A stretch of DNA of 64,000 nucleotides from Jannaschia seosinensis (GCF_001408515.1 NZ_CYPR01000039.1:1-64000), one strand, 5' to 3'. Numbered from the stretch's first letter, positions 29,007 to 40,012 are shown. Notes: generated by a model from the letters alone, not told the origin. A program made the numbers and translations.

Positions 29007-29258
29007 ATGCGGCGAATGATGGTGATCCTGCTCATGCTGGGGGCCTGCAACGAGGCCACCGGGAAATCCGGCGACGAATGCGGCGCCGACGGCTACCGCG
29101 GCCTCGTCGGCGCGAATATCGCGGCGGTCACCCTGCCCGCCGAACTCAACGACCGCGTGATCGGGCCGGATACGATGGTGACGATGGATTACGATCCGAC
29201 GCGGCTCAATATCCGCGTGGACGAGGATGGCCGGATCGTGGAACTCTACTGCGGCTGA
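29007..29258 (+). CDS. Lipoprotein with peptidase inhibitor I78 fold
   Basis: This 83-residue product begins with a short hydrophobic segment and a lipobox-like LLMLGAC (Cys14). The rest carries the I78 family signature CGADGYRGLVG, followed by AELNDRVIGPDTMVTMDY and a DEDGRIVELYCG end. I78 proteins inhibit serine proteases. GGAGG lies five bases before ATG 29007, which decides against the ATG at 28995. The gene is divergent from the formaldehyde dehydrogenase. Confidence 0.78.
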   Translation: MRRMMVILLMLGACNEATGKSGDECGADGYRGLVGANIAAVTLPAELNDRVIGPDTMVTMDYDPTRLNIRVDEDGRIVELYCG

Positions 29259-29262
29259 CACG

Positions 29263-30801
29263 TCACGCCGGGACCGGGCCGCCCGCCGCGATCATCTGGT
29301 GATGCAGGCGGGCGAGGTCGTGATCCTTGCCGGCGGTCACGGCGGCCATGACACGGCCGTCCTTCACGTAGCGGGCAAGGAACGGACCCTCCGCCGGGTC
29401 GCCGTCGAACAGGACGTCATCCCATCCCTCCGCATGTCCGAGGTAACGGTATTGCCGGGCGAGCGCGGTCCAGAAGAACGGGATGTCGGGCTCGACCTCG
29501 GCAGGCTCCGGGCGGGCGATCCCGAGATGATCCATCATCGCATCGGCGGCGCGAATGCCGTGCTGGCGCGCGACCCGCCAATGCTCGATCCGGGCGGGAC
29601 CGAACGGCGTGGGCGCACGGGCGCAATCGCCGGCGACGAAGACAGAATCGAGACCCGGCACGCCAAGATCGGGACCAACGGCAACGCCGCCATCTTCTCC
29701 CGCAGCCAGCCCGGCGATGTCGCCGGTGACGGGAGTGACCCCGATAGCGAGCAGGACGAGGTCGGTCTCGATTTCCGTGCCGTCCTTCAGGCGCACGGCC
29801 GCGACGTGGCCCTCGCCCGTGAACGCCTCGACCGAAGCGCCGGTGCGGATATCGACACCCGCCGCTTTATGTTCGGCAAGGATGGCGCGGGCGACCCGCT
29901 CTCCGACCACTTTCGACAGCGGCAGGTCCTCCTGCACGATCAGCGTGACGTCGAGGCCGCGCTTCGTCAGCGACAGGGCCGCCTCCATTCCAATGAAGCC
30001 GCCCCCGATCAGAACCGCCCGCTTTGCCGCGTCCGCCGCCGCGGAAAGCCCGGCCGCGGAGGCGGCGGAGCGCAGGAGATGGACGCCCGGAAGGTCGCCC
30101 CCCGGCAGGTCCGGCCGGTTCGGCGCACCGCCCGGCGCCACGAGCAGCGCGTCGTAGGGCCGGATGGTGCCGTCGGCGAGCGTGACGCGGCCGGGCTCGA
30201 CGGCGGCGACTGTGCCTTTGATCGGCGTGATGTCGCGCGCGGCCAGCCCGTCGGCATCCGTCGTGGTCAGGCTCGCGGGATCCGTGCCGCGGGCCAGCAC
30301 CCCCTTCGACAGCATCGTGCGGTCGTAGGGCGCACGTTCCTCGGGAGAGATCATCTCGACCGCCCCCTCGAACCCCGCCTCGCGCAGCCGCAGCGCGCAG
30401 GCCTCGGCCGCCGCGCCCGCACCGATCAGCACGACGCGGCGCGTGTCGATCTTCTGGCGCGTGTGGTCCGGCACGACATGGGCCGGCGCGTCGTCGGGCA
30501 GATCCACCAGCACGCGACCATCGCGGATCTCCACGTCGAAACGCTGCAGGTCGCCATGGCCGGGCGGCTGCATCTGACGCCCGGTCGCGGTATCGAAACA
30601 GGCATGGTGGAAGGCACAGATCACCCGGTCTCCGTCCAGCGCGCCCTTCGAGAGCGGCAGGCCCAGATGCGGACATTCGTGGGTCAGCGCGGTCACGTCC
30701 CCTCCCCTGCGGATCAGCAGAATCGTACGCTCCCCGGCCTGCGCGGCATGCGGCGTGGCCTCGGGAATGTCGGACAGCGCGGCGACGTCGTATTGCGGCA
30801 T
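29263..30801 (-). CDS. Rieske-ferredoxin / pyridine nucleotide-disulfide reductase fusion (AIFM3-like)
   Basis: This 512-residue protein joins a Rieske [2Fe-2S] domain (about 1-105) to a FAD/NAD reductase (about 120-500). The cluster motifs are [11 protein letters not shown] and CAFHHACFD. The FAD fold reads [12 protein letters not shown] and the NAD fold [15 protein letters not shown]-terminal reductase domain with [15 protein letters not shown] follows. It has the layout of eukaryotic AIFM3 and of bacterial ferredoxin-NAD reductases serving oxygenases. No oxygenase component adjoins, so its electron acceptor is unknown. Confidence 0.88.
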   Translation of the reverse strand: MPQYDVAALSDIPEATPHAAQAGERTILLIRRGGDVTALTHECPHLGLPLSKGALDGDRVICAFHHACFDTATGRQMQPPGHGDLQRFDVEIRDGRVLVDLPDDAPAHVVPDHTRQKIDTRRVVLIGAGAAAEACALRLREAGFEGAVEMISPEERAPYDRTMLSKGVLARGTDPASLTTTDADGLAARDITPIKGTVAAVEPGRVTLADGTIRPYDALLVAPGGAPNRPDLPGGDLPGVHLLRSAASAAGLSAAADAAKRAVLIGGGFIGMEAALSLTKRGLDVTLIVQEDLPLSKVVGERVARAILAEHKAAGVDIRTGASVEAFTGEGHVAAVRLKDGTEIETDLVLLAIGVTPVTGDIAGLAAGEDGGVAVGPDLGVPGLDSVFVAGDCARAPTPFGPARIEHWRVARQHGIRAADAMMDHLGIARPEPAEVEPDIPFFWTALARQYRYLGHAEGWDDVLFDGDPAEGPFLARYVKDGRVMAAVTAGKDHDLARLHHQMIAAGGPVPA

Positions 30802-30846
30802 GGGGAGCTCCTGCGGGGTGTGCGACGGTCAAACGATCCGCAGCGC

Positions 30847-30875
30847 TTGCATGTTCCGGACGCCTTGCCTATATC
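30847..30875 (+). promoter_or_regulatory. Sigma-70-type promoter for rimP-nusA-infB
   Basis: TTGCAT at 30847-30852 and TATATC at 30870-30875 are separated by 17 bases. This is 94 bases before the rimP start and just upstream of the leader terminator. No transcript evidence is available. Confidence 0.55.
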
Positions 30876-30920
30876 GCCTCTCGACAGCGGCGCCCGACGG
30901 GCTCCACCGGGAAAGATCGA

Positions 30921-30942
30921 CGGGCCGCGCGCCCGTTTTTTT
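30921..30942 (+). terminator. Terminator-like hairpin in the rimP leader
   Basis: CGGGC, CGCGC loop, GCCCG is followed by seven thymines at 30936-30942. It lies between the promoter and the rimP ATG, so it should act as an attenuator in the leader rather than at an operon end. Upstream bases (such as CGACGGGCTCC at about 30895) could form competing pairs. Rfam contains a rimP leader family with a similar place in the transcript; I cannot align to it here. Confidence 0.62.
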
Positions 30943-30968
30943 GTGCCTCGACTGACTTCTGGGGAATC

Positions 30969-31553
30969 ATGTCCGACCTCATCGCCAAGACCGCGCTCGA
31001 CAAGCGCCTCGCCGAGATCGCCGCTCCGGTCGTCGAAGACATGGGCTTCGAGCTGGTGCGCCTGCGGCTGATGGCGGGCAAGACCGCCACGCTTCAGGTC
31101 ATGGCGGACAAGCCCGAGGGCGGCATCGAAGTCGACGATTGCGCCCGGATTTCGACCGACCTTTCGGCGGTTCTCGATGTCGAGGATCCGATCGTGGACG
31201 AATACGCGCTCGAGGTTTCCTCGCCCGGGATCGACCGCCCTCTGACGCGGCTGAAGGATTTCGAGGCCTGGGCCGGTCACGAGGCACGCGTCGAGACAAC
31301 CGAGTTGATTGACGGGCAGCGACGCTTCAAGGGTGTCCTGCAGGGTGTCGAGGATGACGAGATCCTGATTGAGATCGAGCGGGGCGCCGAGACTCCGGTG
31401 ATCGGGCTCAAGTTCGACTGGCTGTCGGATGCCAAGCTGATCCTCACGGACGATCTGATCCGCGAGGTCCTGAAGAACAGAAAAGACGCGGGCCAGATCG
31501 ACGAGACCCGGTTCGACGAAGTGCAGACACATCTGGACGGTGAGGAAGACTGA
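30969..31553 (+). CDS. rimP: Ribosome maturation factor RimP
   Basis: This 194-residue protein is needed for 30S subunit maturation. The blocks [39 protein letters not shown] and [20 protein letters not shown] are diagnostic. The C-terminal SH3-like part ([20 protein letters not shown]) follows. GGGGAATC precedes the ATG. nusA follows three bases after the stop. This is the first gene of the classical rimP-nusA-ylxR-infB operon. Confidence 0.95.
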   Translation: MSDLIAKTALDKRLAEIAAPVVEDMGFELVRLRLMAGKTATLQVMADKPEGGIEVDDCARISTDLSAVLDVEDPIVDEYALEVSSPGIDRPLTRLKDFEAWAGHEARVETTELIDGQRRFKGVLQGVEDDEILIEIERGAETPVIGLKFDWLSDAKLILTDDLIREVLKNRKDAGQIDETRFDEVQTHLDGEED

Positions 31554-31555
31554 CC

Positions 31556-33331
31556 ATGGCCATCACATCCGCGAACCAGCTGGAGTTGCTCCAGATCGCC
31601 GACGCGGTCGCGCGCGAGAAGATGATCGACCCGGGCCTCGTGATCGAGGCCATGGAGGAGAGCCTCGCGCGGGCGGCGAAGTCCCGCTACGGCAGCGAGA
31701 TGGACATCCGCGTGTCCATCGACCGCAGGACCGGTCAGCCCACGTTCACCCGTGTGCGCGCCGTCACCGAAGACGACCTGATCGAGAACGAGAAGGCCGA
31801 GATCTCGCCCAAGGCGGCGCAGCAGACGGTCGCCGGTTCCAAGAACGACATGTTCGTCACCCAGACCAAGGTCCCCGTCTACGGCGAGGAAGGCCAGCAG
31901 ACCGGAACGCACCAGGTGCGCGTGTTCAACCTGCGCCGCCCGACCGAGGCCGACCGCAAGCGCATGGATGGCGTGGATCAGGACACGCCCCCGCAGCTCG
32001 GCGATCTTCTGTCCGACCAGGTTCCGCCGGTGGATATGGGCCGCATCGCCGCCCAATCGGCCAAGCAGGTGATCCTGCAGAAGGTCCGTGAGGCGGAGCG
32101 CGACAAGCAGTTCGAGGAATACAAGGACCGCGTGGGCCAAATCGTCAACGTGGCCGTCAAGCGTGAAGAATACGGCAACGTCATCGTCGACCTCAATCCG
32201 GGCGAAGGCTCGCTGCGCCGCAACGACAAGATCGGGCGCGAGACCTATCGCCCCGGCGACCGCGTCCGCGTCTACATCAAGGACGTGCGCCGCGAGCAGC
32301 GCGGCCCGCAGGTCTTCCTCAGCCGCACGGCGCCCGAGTTCATGGTCGAGTTGTTCCGCATGGAAGTGCCGGAAATCTACGACGGCGTCATCGAGATCAA
32401 GGCCTGCGCCCGCGATCCGGGAAGCCGCGCCAAGATCGCCGTGATTTCCTACGACAGCTCGATCGACCCCGTCGGCGCCTGCGTCGGCATGCGGGGCTCC
32501 CGCGTGCAGGCGGTGGTCAACGAGCTTCAGGGCGAGAAGATCGACATCATCCCGTGGAACGACGATGCGCCGACCTTCCTCGTCAACGCGCTGCAGCCCG
32601 CGGAGGTGACGAAGGTCGTCCTCGACGAGGAGGCCGAGCGGATCGAGGTCGTCGTGCCGGAGGAGCAGCTGTCGCTCGCCATCGGCCGCCGGGGCCAGAA
32701 CGTGCGGCTGGCGAGCCAGCTCACCGGTCTCGACATCGACATCCTCACCGAGGAAGAGGAATCGAAGCGCCGCCAGGCCGAGTTCGAGGAGCGCACGAAG
32801 CTCTTCATGGACACGCTCGACCTCGACGAGTTCTTCGCGCAGCTCCTCGTCTCCGAAGGGTTCACCAATCTCGAGGAAGTCGCCTATGTCGAGAGCGACG
32901 AGCTTCTGGTGATCGACGGCGTGGACGAGGATACGGCCACCGAGCTTCAGGCCCGTGCCCGCGACTACCTCGAGGCGCAGAACGCCAAGGCGCTGGAGAC
33001 GGCGCGTGCCAACGGCCTGCAGGACGATCTGGCGAATTTCGAAGGATTGTCGCCGCAGATGCTTGAGGCGCTGACGAAGGATGGCGTGACCACGCTTGAG
33101 GAATTCGCCACGTGTGCGGATTGGGAACTGGCCGGCGGCTGGACCGTCGAGAATGGCGAGCGCACCAAGGATGACGGCCTGCTGGAGCCTTTCGGCATCA
33201 CGCTGGAGGAGGCACAGGACATGATCATGACCGCCCGCGTGATGCTGGGATGGGTCGAGCCCGAAGACGTCGTCGGTCCGGCCGAGGACGAAGACGAAGC
33301 CGCGCTCCAGCCAGAGGAGGCCGGGGCGTGA
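31556..33331 (+). CDS. nusA: Transcription termination/antitermination factor NusA
   Basis: This 591-residue RNA polymerase-associated factor modulates pausing, termination and antitermination. The N-terminal RNAP-binding domain includes [14 protein letters not shown]. An S1 domain (about 140-210) and two KH domains follow, with [18 protein letters not shown] and the [17 protein letters not shown] segment. The C-terminal acidic repeats (about 375-560) are of the E. coli-like type, with [19 protein letters not shown] and a second copy. Length is typical for alphaproteobacteria. Confidence 0.97.
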   Translation: MAITSANQLELLQIADAVAREKMIDPGLVIEAMEESLARAAKSRYGSEMDIRVSIDRRTGQPTFTRVRAVTEDDLIENEKAEISPKAAQQTVAGSKNDMFVTQTKVPVYGEEGQQTGTHQVRVFNLRRPTEADRKRMDGVDQDTPPQLGDLLSDQVPPVDMGRIAAQSAKQVILQKVREAERDKQFEEYKDRVGQIVNVAVKREEYGNVIVDLNPGEGSLRRNDKIGRETYRPGDRVRVYIKDVRREQRGPQVFLSRTAPEFMVELFRMEVPEIYDGVIEIKACARDPGSRAKIAVISYDSSIDPVGACVGMRGSRVQAVVNELQGEKIDIIPWNDDAPTFLVNALQPAEVTKVVLDEEAERIEVVVPEEQLSLAIGRRGQNVRLASQLTGLDIDILTEEEESKRRQAEFEERTKLFMDTLDLDEFFAQLLVSEGFTNLEEVAYVESDELLVIDGVDEDTATELQARARDYLEAQNAKALETARANGLQDDLANFEGLSPQMLEALTKDGVTTLEEFATCADWELAGGWTVENGERTKDDGLLEPFGITLEEAQDMIMTARVMLGWVEPEDVVGPAEDEDEAALQPEEAGA

Positions 33332-33349
33332 TCGCCCCGGTATGTTCCC

Positions 33350-33982
33350 CTGACCCGCGGCGGCAGAGAAAAATCGCGCGACGAGCCTGAACGTCGCTGC
33401 ATCGTCACCGGCGAAACCGGCCCCAAGGAGGGGCTGATCCGTTTCGTGGTCGGTCCTGACGATCAAATCTATCCCGACCTCGCCGGAAAGCTTCCCGGAC
33501 GGGGAATTTATGTCACGGCCGCACGTGCCCCCTTGGAAAAGGCGGTGGCAAAGCGCATATTTTCGCGTGGAGCCAAGCGGCAGGTGCAGGTGCCCGACGG
33601 GCTGGTCGATCTGGTCGAAGCCGGATTGCTGCGACGGGTGCAGGACGCGCTCGCCATGGCCCGCAAGGCCGGACAGGCGGTTTCGGGCTATGAGAAGGTC
33701 AGGGCGATGCTCGACCGGGAGGAGGCACGGGTTCTCCTCCAGGCCCGCGACGGATCGGAGCGGGGCAAGGGCAAGCTCTCGACCCCGCAAGGAGGCCGCT
33801 GGATCGGCTTCCTGACCATGGACGAGCTGGGCCTCGCCTTCGGGCGGGAGCGTGTGGTGCATGCGGCCGTGGCCGCTGGAACCTTGGCCCGGCGTATTGT
33901 AGAGGAAGCCACAAGGCTTCAGGGCATCAGACACAGCGAGGACGGCGCATCGGCCGTCCAGAAGGATACGAAAAACGCATGA
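33350..33982 (+). CDS. YlxR-like RNA-binding protein with L7Ae-type domain (probable CTG start)
   Basis: This is a 210-residue protein of the DUF448 (YlxR) family fused to an L7Ae/L30e-like domain. The YlxR part has [21 protein letters not shown] and [10 protein letters not shown]. The L7Ae-like part has [18 protein letters not shown]. No ATG, GTG or TTG opens the conserved region: the first such codon in frame is GTG 33446, inside the RFVVGPD motif. The open frame instead extends to CTG 33350, giving [19 protein letters not shown]. This matches the MTRGG...PERKC start I remember for relatives. It ends overlapping infB (ATGA). Confidence 0.88.
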   Translation: MTRGGREKSRDEPERRCIVTGETGPKEGLIRFVVGPDDQIYPDLAGKLPGRGIYVTAARAPLEKAVAKRIFSRGAKRQVQVPDGLVDLVEAGLLRRVQDALAMARKAGQAVSGYEKVRAMLDREEARVLLQARDGSERGKGKLSTPQGGRWIGFLTMDELGLAFGRERVVHAAVAAGTLARRIVEEATRLQGIRHSEDGASAVQKDTKNA

Positions 33983-36453
33983 GCGATCAGGACGGCAAGA
34001 AACCCCTCGGCCTTTCCGGCGGCGCGCGTAGCGGCACGGTCAAGCAAAGCTTCGCCCGCGGGCGCACCAATAACGTGGTCGTTGAGACGAAGCGCAAGCG
34101 CGTCTCGGTACCCAAGCCCCAGGCGCAATCGGCGGCTGCGGTCAACGCGCAGGGCGGCAAGTCCAAGGGCGGCACCACCGACGCCGAGATGGAACGCCGT
34201 CTCAAGGCGCTTCAGGCCGCCCGCGCCCGCGAGGCCGAGGACACCGAACGCCGCGAGCGCGAGGAGCGCGAGCGTCAGGAGGAGCGCGATCGCCGTCGCG
34301 CCGAGATCGAGGCCAAGGAGCGCGAGGAGCAGGAGCGTGCCCAGCTCGCTCGCCAGCGCGCCGAAGAGGACGAGCGTCGCCAGCGCGAGGCCCAGGAGGC
34401 CCGCGAGCGGCCCGCGCCCGCCGAGCCCGTCGCGACCGAGCCGACCGCCGCGGCGGAACCCCGCAAGCGCGACATGGGCCCCGACGCCCGCCCCGGCCGC
34501 AGCGACGCCCCGCGTCGCCGCGACGACGAGGGTGGCAAGCCCAAGGGCGGCGACGCCGATCGCCGGTCGGGCAAGCTGACCGTGAACCAGGCGCTTCGCG
34601 GTGGCGAGGGCGGACGTCAGCGCTCGCTCGCCTCCATGCGCCGCAAGCAGGAGCGTCAGCGCCGCGGTGGCCCGAGCCAGCCGCAGGAGAAGGTGGCGCG
34701 CACGGTGCAGCTTCCCGAGACGATCGTCGTCTCCGAGCTGGCCAACCGCATGACCGAACGCGTCGCCGCCGTCGTCAAGGCGCTGATGCAGAACGGCATG
34801 ATGGTCACGCAGAACCAGGTGATCGACGCCGACACTGCCGAGCTCATCATCGAGGAGTTTGGCCACAAGGTGCAGCGCGTCTCCGAGGCCGACGTGGAGC
34901 AGGTGATCCGGACCGAGGAGGACACTGCCGCGGATCTCGAGCCGCGTGCCCCGGTCATCACGATCATGGGCCATGTCGACCACGGCAAGACGTCGCTTCT
35001 GGACGCGATCCGCAAGACCAAGGTCGTCTCCGGCGAGGCCGGCGGCATCACGCAGCACATCGGCGCCTACCAGGTCGAAGTGAACGACACGATGCTGACG
35101 TTCCTCGACACGCCGGGCCACGCAGCCTTCACCTCGATGCGGGCCCGTGGCGCGCAGGTGACGGATATCGTGGTTCTGGTCGTGGCGGCGGACGACGCGG
35201 TGATGCCGCAGACCATCGAGGCCATCAACCACGCCAAGGCGGCGGGGGTCCCGATGATCGTGGCGATCAACAAGGTCGACTTGCCGGCGGCGGATCCGAA
35301 TCGCGTGCGGACGTCCCTGCTCCAGCACGAGGTCGTGGTGGAGGAGATGTCCGGCGACGTGCAGGACGTCGAGGTCTCGGCCCATACAGGTAAGGGCCTC
35401 AACGAGCTGCTCGAGGCGATCGCGCTGCAATCCGAGATCCTGGAGCTGAAGGCGAACCCGAAGCGGGCCGCCCAGGGCGCGGTGATCGAGGCGCAGCTCG
35501 ACGTGGGCCGCGGACCGGTTGCGACCGTTCTGGTGCAGACCGGTACGTTGCGTCAGGGCGATATCTTCGTCGTCGGCGAGCAATGGGGTAAGGTCCGCGC
35601 GCTGGTCGACGATCACGGCAATCGCGTGAAGGAAGCGGGACCGTCCTTCCCCGTCGAGGTGCTGGGCATCAACGGCACGCCCGAGGCGGGCGACGTGCTC
35701 AACGTCGTCGAGACCGAGGCGCAGGCCCGTGAAATCGCCGAGTACCGCGCCAACGCCGCCAAGGACAAGCGTGCGGCGGCCGGTGCCGCGACCACCCTCG
35801 ACCAGATGATGGCGAAGGCCAAGGAGGATCAGGGCGTCAGCGAGCTGCCGATCCTCGTCAAGGCCGACGTGCAGGGTTCGGCCGAGGCGATCGTGCAGGC
35901 GATGGAGAAGGTCGGCAACGAGGAGGTGCGCGTCCGCGTGCTCCATTCCGGTGTCGGCGCCATCACCGAGAGCGACATCACCCTGGCCGAAGCGTCCGGC
36001 GCGCCGGTCATCGGCTTCAACGTCCGCGCCAACGCGCCCGCGCGCGCCGCGGCCAACCAGAAGGGCGTCGAAATCCGGTACTACTCGGTAATCTACGATC
36101 TGGTGGACGACGTGAAGAAGGCGGCCAGTGGTCTGCTCTCGGCGGAGATCAAGGAAACCTTCATCGGTTACGCCGAAATCCGCGACACCTTCCGCGTCAC
36201 CGGCGTGGGCACCGTTGCGGGCTGTCTCGTGACCGAAGGCATTGCCCGGCGGTCGGCGGGCGTTCGCCTGCTTCGCGACAACGTCGTGATCCACGAGGGC
36301 ACGCTGAAGACGCTCAAGCGCTTCAAGGACGAAGTGAAGGAGGTCCAGTCGGGCCAGGAATGTGGCATGGCGTTCGAGAACTACGACGACGTCCGCAAGG
36401 GCGACGTGATCGAGATCTTCGAGCGTGAAGAGGTGGAGCGCAGCCTCGCCTGA
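33979..36453 (+). CDS. infB: Translation initiation factor IF-2
   Basis: This 824-residue GTPase brings initiator tRNA to the 30S subunit. A long charged N-terminal region (about 1-230) is rich in Arg, Glu and Ala and probably helical. The G domain starts near residue 325: [27 protein letters not shown] (switch I), LDTPGHAAF and [10 protein letters not shown]. Domains II-IV follow, with [20 protein letters not shown]-type sequence (here [16 protein letters not shown]). The last 50 residues bind fMet-tRNA. Length is normal. It is the last gene of the operon, followed by a strong terminator. Confidence 0.97.
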   Translation: MSDQDGKKPLGLSGGARSGTVKQSFARGRTNNVVVETKRKRVSVPKPQAQSAAAVNAQGGKSKGGTTDAEMERRLKALQAARAREAEDTERREREERERQEERDRRRAEIEAKEREEQERAQLARQRAEEDERRQREAQEARERPAPAEPVATEPTAAAEPRKRDMGPDARPGRSDAPRRRDDEGGKPKGGDADRRSGKLTVNQALRGGEGGRQRSLASMRRKQERQRRGGPSQPQEKVARTVQLPETIVVSELANRMTERVAAVVKALMQNGMMVTQNQVIDADTAELIIEEFGHKVQRVSEADVEQVIRTEEDTAADLEPRAPVITIMGHVDHGKTSLLDAIRKTKVVSGEAGGITQHIGAYQVEVNDTMLTFLDTPGHAAFTSMRARGAQVTDIVVLVVAADDAVMPQTIEAINHAKAAGVPMIVAINKVDLPAADPNRVRTSLLQHEVVVEEMSGDVQDVEVSAHTGKGLNELLEAIALQSEILELKANPKRAAQGAVIEAQLDVGRGPVATVLVQTGTLRQGDIFVVGEQWGKVRALVDDHGNRVKEAGPSFPVEVLGINGTPEAGDVLNVVETEAQAREIAEYRANAAKDKRAAAGAATTLDQMMAKAKEDQGVSELPILVKADVQGSAEAIVQAMEKVGNEEVRVRVLHSGVGAITESDITLAEASGAPVIGFNVRANAPARAAANQKGVEIRYYSVIYDLVDDVKKAASGLLSAEIKETFIGYAEIRDTFRVTGVGTVAGCLVTEGIARRSAGVRLLRDNVVIHEGTLKTLKRFKDEVKEVQSGQECGMAFENYDDVRKGDVIEIFEREEVERSLA

Positions 36454-36477
36454 TCCGCAACTTGCTGCGAATGAACA

Positions 36478-36506
36478 AACGGGGGCCTCGCGGCCCCCGT
36501 TCTCGT
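36478..36506 (+). terminator. Terminator after infB
   Basis: AACGGGGGCC, TCGC loop and GGCCCCCGTT form a 10-bp perfect stem 24 bases after the infB stop, followed by a T-rich CTCGTTTC. It also lies just after the stop of a convergent membrane-protein gene and may serve both directions. Confidence 0.72.
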
Positions 36507-36507
36507 T

Positions 36508-36951
36508 TCAGCGTATCGCTCTGACCTTGATGACCGGATCGCGCCGCGCCTCGCGCTCCGGCTTGTCCGCCGCGACAAAGGGAGCGCTGCGGACTGCGCC
36601 CTCTTCCCGCGATCCGGCCAAGCCGGCCCCAAGCGGCGCGGCTGACGGCCTCCCCACGCTCCCCTGCCCCGCGGCAAGGGACGCTCGGCTGATATCAGCG
36701 ATGTCGAACACGGCGCGCATGACCTGTGCCCCGGCAATCGCGGACGAGCCGATAAGCGCGACAGCCGCTCCGGTCGCCAGCCCGCTAAGTGCCGTCACCG
36801 CCTCCAGTCCCGTCACACTGCCGATGGCGAGGACGGAAACCGCGCCCGATGCAACCGTCAGCAGCCCGATCCCCGTCACGATCCAGCCGACAAAGCCGGC
36901 CACACCGACCATCATGCGGCCTGTCGTGTAGGTACGTTTGAACTCGGCCAT
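36508..36951 (-). CDS. Membrane protein with two hydrophobic segments, unknown function
   Basis: The 147-residue product begins MAEFKRTYTTGRMMVGVAGF. Two membrane segments lie at about 14-37 and 45-75 (GLATGAAVALIGSSAIAGAQVM). A disordered, Ala/Gly/Arg-rich tail follows, ending RRDPVIKVRAIR. AAGGAGGA precedes ATG 36951, which decides against the longer frame from 37050. I do not recognise the family. It is downstream of the petABC terminator and convergent with infB. Confidence 0.65.
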   Translation of the reverse strand: MAEFKRTYTTGRMMVGVAGFVGWIVTGIGLLTVASGAVSVLAIGSVTGLEAVTALSGLATGAAVALIGSSAIAGAQVMRAVFDIADISRASLAAGQGSVGRPSAAPLGAGLAGSREEGAVRSAPFVAADKPEREARRDPVIKVRAIR

Positions 36952-37015
36952 CTTCGCGGATCCTCCTTTGGGAGCTGGCGCGGCCGATATGTCCCGACCG
37001 GCGCGTCGCCACAAC

Positions 37016-37043
37016 GAAAAAGGCCGCCCCCGAAGGAGCGGCC
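37016..37043 (-). terminator. Terminator of the petABC operon
   Basis: Reading the minus strand, GGCCGCTCC, TTCG loop and GGGGGCGGCC form a stem followed by TTTTT. It lies 24 bases after the petC stop. The UUCG-type loop and the thymine run make it a strong intrinsic terminator. Confidence 0.85.
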
Positions 37044-37066
37044 CGATCATTCACGCGGCTGGCGGA

Positions 37067-37855
37067 TCACTCGCCCTTGCGGCCCTTGACCGGCGCCCAG
37101 ATCCGCTTGTTCGTCAGGTAGAGCAGCACAGACAGCACGGCGAGCATGATGACAGCCGTCAGGCCCATCTGCTTGCGCGCGGCGAGTTTCGGCTCCGCCG
37201 TCCACATGAGGAACGCGGCGACGTCTTTCGCGGCGCTCTCCATATCGCTCGGTGCGCCATCGTCGAACTCGACGTAATCGTCGCCCAGAACCGGCGCCAT
37301 GCTGATCCAGCGGCCTGGGAAGGCCTCGTTCTCGTAAAGAACAGTGCCCGCCTGCTCCATCTCCTCGCCGGTATAGCCGGTCAGGAGGGAGGCGATATAT
37401 TCCGCGCCTCCCATGCCCTTCACGATCTGGTTGATCCCGAGATTGGCCGGGCCGTGGAAGCCGGCCCGTGCCTTCGCCATCAGCGACAGGTCCGGCGCGC
37501 CCACGGCGTTGTTCGCCGGGAAGTTGTCCGTCGGCGCGGCATCGCGGAAGTCGCCCTGCTCGCCCAGTTCGGGATCGAAGACCTCGATCTGCGATGCGTA
37601 TGCGCGCACCTGCTCGGGGGAGAAGCCCGGGCCGCCACCATCACCCAGCGTCCGGATCGGGACGAACTTCAGGCCGTGACAGGCGGAGCAGATCTCCGTG
37701 TAGACCTTCAGCCCGCGCTGGAGCTGGTTCTGGTCATAGGTCCCGAACGGCCCCTCGAAGGAGAAGTCGTAATCCGTCACGTGGCCCAGTTCGGCCGCGA
37801 ACGCGGCCGTGCCGGACAATGCGAGTGCCGCCAGCGCGGTCTTGATCATCTTCAT
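37067..37855 (-). CDS. petC: Cytochrome c1 of the bc1 complex
   Basis: This 262-residue heme-c subunit passes electrons from the Rieske protein to cytochrome c. A signal peptide ends near GTAAFA (about residue 19). The heme motif CSACHG is at about 57-62. The axial methionine probably lies in [11 protein letters not shown]-terminal membrane anchor (about 228-250) ends with [15 protein letters not shown] use ATG 37855 with AAGGAG nine bases upstream. A GTG at 37873 overlapping the petB stop is the alternative. It is last in petABC. Confidence 0.95.
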   Translation of the reverse strand: MKMIKTALAALALSGTAAFAAELGHVTDYDFSFEGPFGTYDQNQLQRGLKVYTEICSACHGLKFVPIRTLGDGGGPGFSPEQVRAYASQIEVFDPELGEQGDFRDAAPTDNFPANNAVGAPDLSLMAKARAGFHGPANLGINQIVKGMGGAEYIASLLTGYTGEEMEQAGTVLYENEAFPGRWISMAPVLGDDYVEFDDGAPSDMESAAKDVAAFLMWTAEPKLAARKQMGLTAVIMLAVLSVLLYLTNKRIWAPVKGRKGE

Positions 37856-37869
37856 GCCTCGCATCTCCT

Positions 37870-39231
37870 TCACTCCGCCGGGCTCGCGGCTTTTTCACCG
37901 GGCAGACGCTGACCGGCAAAGCTGCCCGTCTCGCCGTAATGGGCCACGAAGTCCTCCTCGATCGTCGCCGGGCGTGCCAGCGGCTTCTCGATCACGCCCA
38001 GAAGCGGCAGGATCACGAGGAAGTAGCCGAACCAGTAGGCCGATGCGATCAGCGAGATCGACGCCCAAGGCTCCTCCGCCGGCATCGCCCCCAGCCACAT
38101 CAGCAGGAAGAAATCGACGACGAGCAGCCAGAACCACCACTTGAACATCGGGCGGTAACGCCCCGAGCGGACGGATGACGTGTCGAGCCACGGCGCGAAG
38201 GCCATGACCAGGATCGCCCCGAACATCGCCAGCACGCCGAAGAACTTCGCATCGACGATGCCGCCGGTCAGCCAGTTCGCCGCAATCACGATCCAGACGT
38301 CGGCCGTGAAGGCGCGCAGGATCGCGTAGAACGGCAGGAAGTACCATTCCGGCACGATGTGCGCAGGCGTCGCGAGGGCGTTGGCCTCGATGTAGTTGTC
38401 CGGGTGGCCCAGATAGTTCGGCATGAAGCCGACCACCGCGAAAAAGCCGAGCAGGATCACGGCCATCGCGAAGAAGTCCTTGATCACGAAATACGGCCAG
38501 AACGGCAGCGTGTCCGCCTCGGCTTCGGCCTTCGAAGTGCGGCGCACCTCCACCCCGGTCGGGTTGTTGTTACCCGTCGAGTGGAAGGACCAGATCTTCG
38601 CGATCGTGAGGCCGAGGATGAGGAACGGCATCAGGTAGTGAAGCGAGAAGAAACGGTTCAGCGTCGCGTTATCGACCGCCGGTCCGCCCAGAAGCCAGGA
38701 TTGGAGCGACTCGCCCACGAAGGGAATTGCGCCGAACAGGCCGGTGATCACGGTCGCGCCCCAGAAGGACATCTGACCCCAGGGCAGAACGTAGCCCATG
38801 AAAGCAGTGCCCATCATCAGCAGATAGATGATGATGCCGAGGATCCACGTGATCTCGCGCGGGGCCTTGTAGGAACCGTAATACAGGTTGCGGAAGATGT
38901 GTGCATAGACCGCGATGAAGAACAGCGACGCGCCGTTGGCGTGGATGTAGCGCAGGGCCCATCCGCCGTTCACGTTGCGCATGATGTGCTCGACGCTGGA
39001 GAAGGCCAGATCGACATGCGGCGTGTAGTGCATCACCAGCACGATGCCCGTCACGATCTGCAACACCAGCGTGAAGGTCAGAACGATACCCCAGATCCAC
39101 ATCCAGTTGAGGTTCTTGGGCGTCGGGATCATCAACGTGTCGTAGAGGAGCGAGATCACCGGGAGACGGCGTTCGATCCATTTCTCTCCGCTGGTCTTCG
39201 GCTCATAATGGTCGTGTGGAATGCCAGCCAT
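37870..39231 (-). CDS. petB: Cytochrome b of the bc1 complex
   Basis: This 453-residue core subunit of the quinol:cytochrome c oxidoreductase has about eight membrane helices. Heme-binding histidines appear in [36 protein letters not shown] and [10 protein letters not shown]. The Qo-site motif PEWYF is intact in [12 protein letters not shown]. It is continuous, not split into b6 and subunit IV. It lies between petA (12 bases upstream) and petC (overlap or near-overlap). Confidence 0.97.
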   Translation of the reverse strand: MAGIPHDHYEPKTSGEKWIERRLPVISLLYDTLMIPTPKNLNWMWIWGIVLTFTLVLQIVTGIVLVMHYTPHVDLAFSSVEHIMRNVNGGWALRYIHANGASLFFIAVYAHIFRNLYYGSYKAPREITWILGIIIYLLMMGTAFMGYVLPWGQMSFWGATVITGLFGAIPFVGESLQSWLLGGPAVDNATLNRFFSLHYLMPFLILGLTIAKIWSFHSTGNNNPTGVEVRRTSKAEAEADTLPFWPYFVIKDFFAMAVILLGFFAVVGFMPNYLGHPDNYIEANALATPAHIVPEWYFLPFYAILRAFTADVWIVIAANWLTGGIVDAKFFGVLAMFGAILVMAFAPWLDTSSVRSGRYRPMFKWWFWLLVVDFFLLMWLGAMPAEEPWASISLIASAYWFGYFLVILPLLGVIEKPLARPATIEEDFVAHYGETGSFAGQRLPGEKAASPAE

Positions 39232-39243
39232 ATCAGCCTCTCC

Positions 39244-39825
39244 TCAACCCAACTGAATCGTGTTTTCGTCGATGAACGACGCCACCGGGATCGGCAGGTT
39301 GCGCGGCGCGGGACCGCGGCGAATGCGTCCGGCGGTATCGTAATGCGACCCGTGGCACGGGCAGAACCAGCCATCGAAATCGCCCGCATCGCCCAGCGGC
39401 ACACACCCCAGATGGGTGCAAACGCCGACCATGACGAGCCATTCGCCCGTGGTTTCCTCCTCACCGAAGGCGGGGAGAGAGCGATTCACGTCAAGGGCGG
39501 GGGCGGTCCCGTCGATGTTCGCGTTGAACGCGTAGGGGTCGGGCAGGTCGTCGACGTCGACCAGACGCGCCGCCTCGATCTCCTCGACCGTGCGGCGGCG
39601 GATGAAGACCGGCTTGCCCAGGAATTTCACAGTCAGCTGCGTCCCCGGCTCGACGCCCGAGACGTCGACCGGAATCGAGGCCAGCGCCTGCACGTCGGCG
39701 GACGGATTCATCTGGTTCACCAGCGGCCAGACGGCGGCGCCGGTGACGACGATGGCGGCCCCACCGGTCGCGTAATAAAGGAAATCGCGGCGCGTGCCCG
39801 AATGATGATGTTCGGCGTTTGACAA
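39244..39825 (-). CDS. petA: Rieske iron-sulfur subunit of the bc1 complex
   Basis: This 193-residue subunit begins with a twin-arginine-type signal/anchor ([17 protein letters not shown]) that remains as the membrane anchor. The [2Fe-2S] motifs are CTHLGC and CPCHGSHYD, with the expected disulfide cysteines. A QNxMNPSAD-type hinge (here [13 protein letters not shown]) follows the helix. It is first in petABC and starts 12 bases before petB. Confidence 0.96.
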   Translation of the reverse strand: MSNAEHHHSGTRRDFLYYATGGAAIVVTGAAVWPLVNQMNPSADVQALASIPVDVSGVEPGTQLTVKFLGKPVFIRRRTVEEIEAARLVDVDDLPDPYAFNANIDGTAPALDVNRSLPAFGEEETTGEWLVMVGVCTHLGCVPLGDAGDFDGWFCPCHGSHYDTAGRIRRGPAPRNLPIPVASFIDENTIQLG

Positions 39826-40012
39826 GAAGCCTTCTCCCGGTCGTGGTCACGGCGGCGGCGCCGCCATCTCGGACTACCCTGAGGGGGCCAGGGGGAATCC
39901 CGCAGCCCGCGTCTTCGCCACATAGCGCAATCGGGAAGGGAAGTTCCAGCGGACAAACGCGCACAGGGTGGCGAAATATCGCAGTTTCTCGCGCCCCGCC
40001 CCGGCCGCGCCC

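Noticed and set aside
31277-33934. 885-codon minus-strand frame over nusA and ylxR
   Set aside because: Shadow of the rimP-nusA-ylxR operon; composition typical of an antisense frame.
33446-33982. ylxR starting at GTG 33446
   Set aside because: That start lies inside the conserved RFVVGPD motif and would remove the CIVTGE signature.
33919-36294. Long minus-strand open frame opposite infB
   Set aside because: Antisense shadow with His/Arg/Asp-rich low-complexity translation; IF-2 on the plus strand accounts for the sequence.
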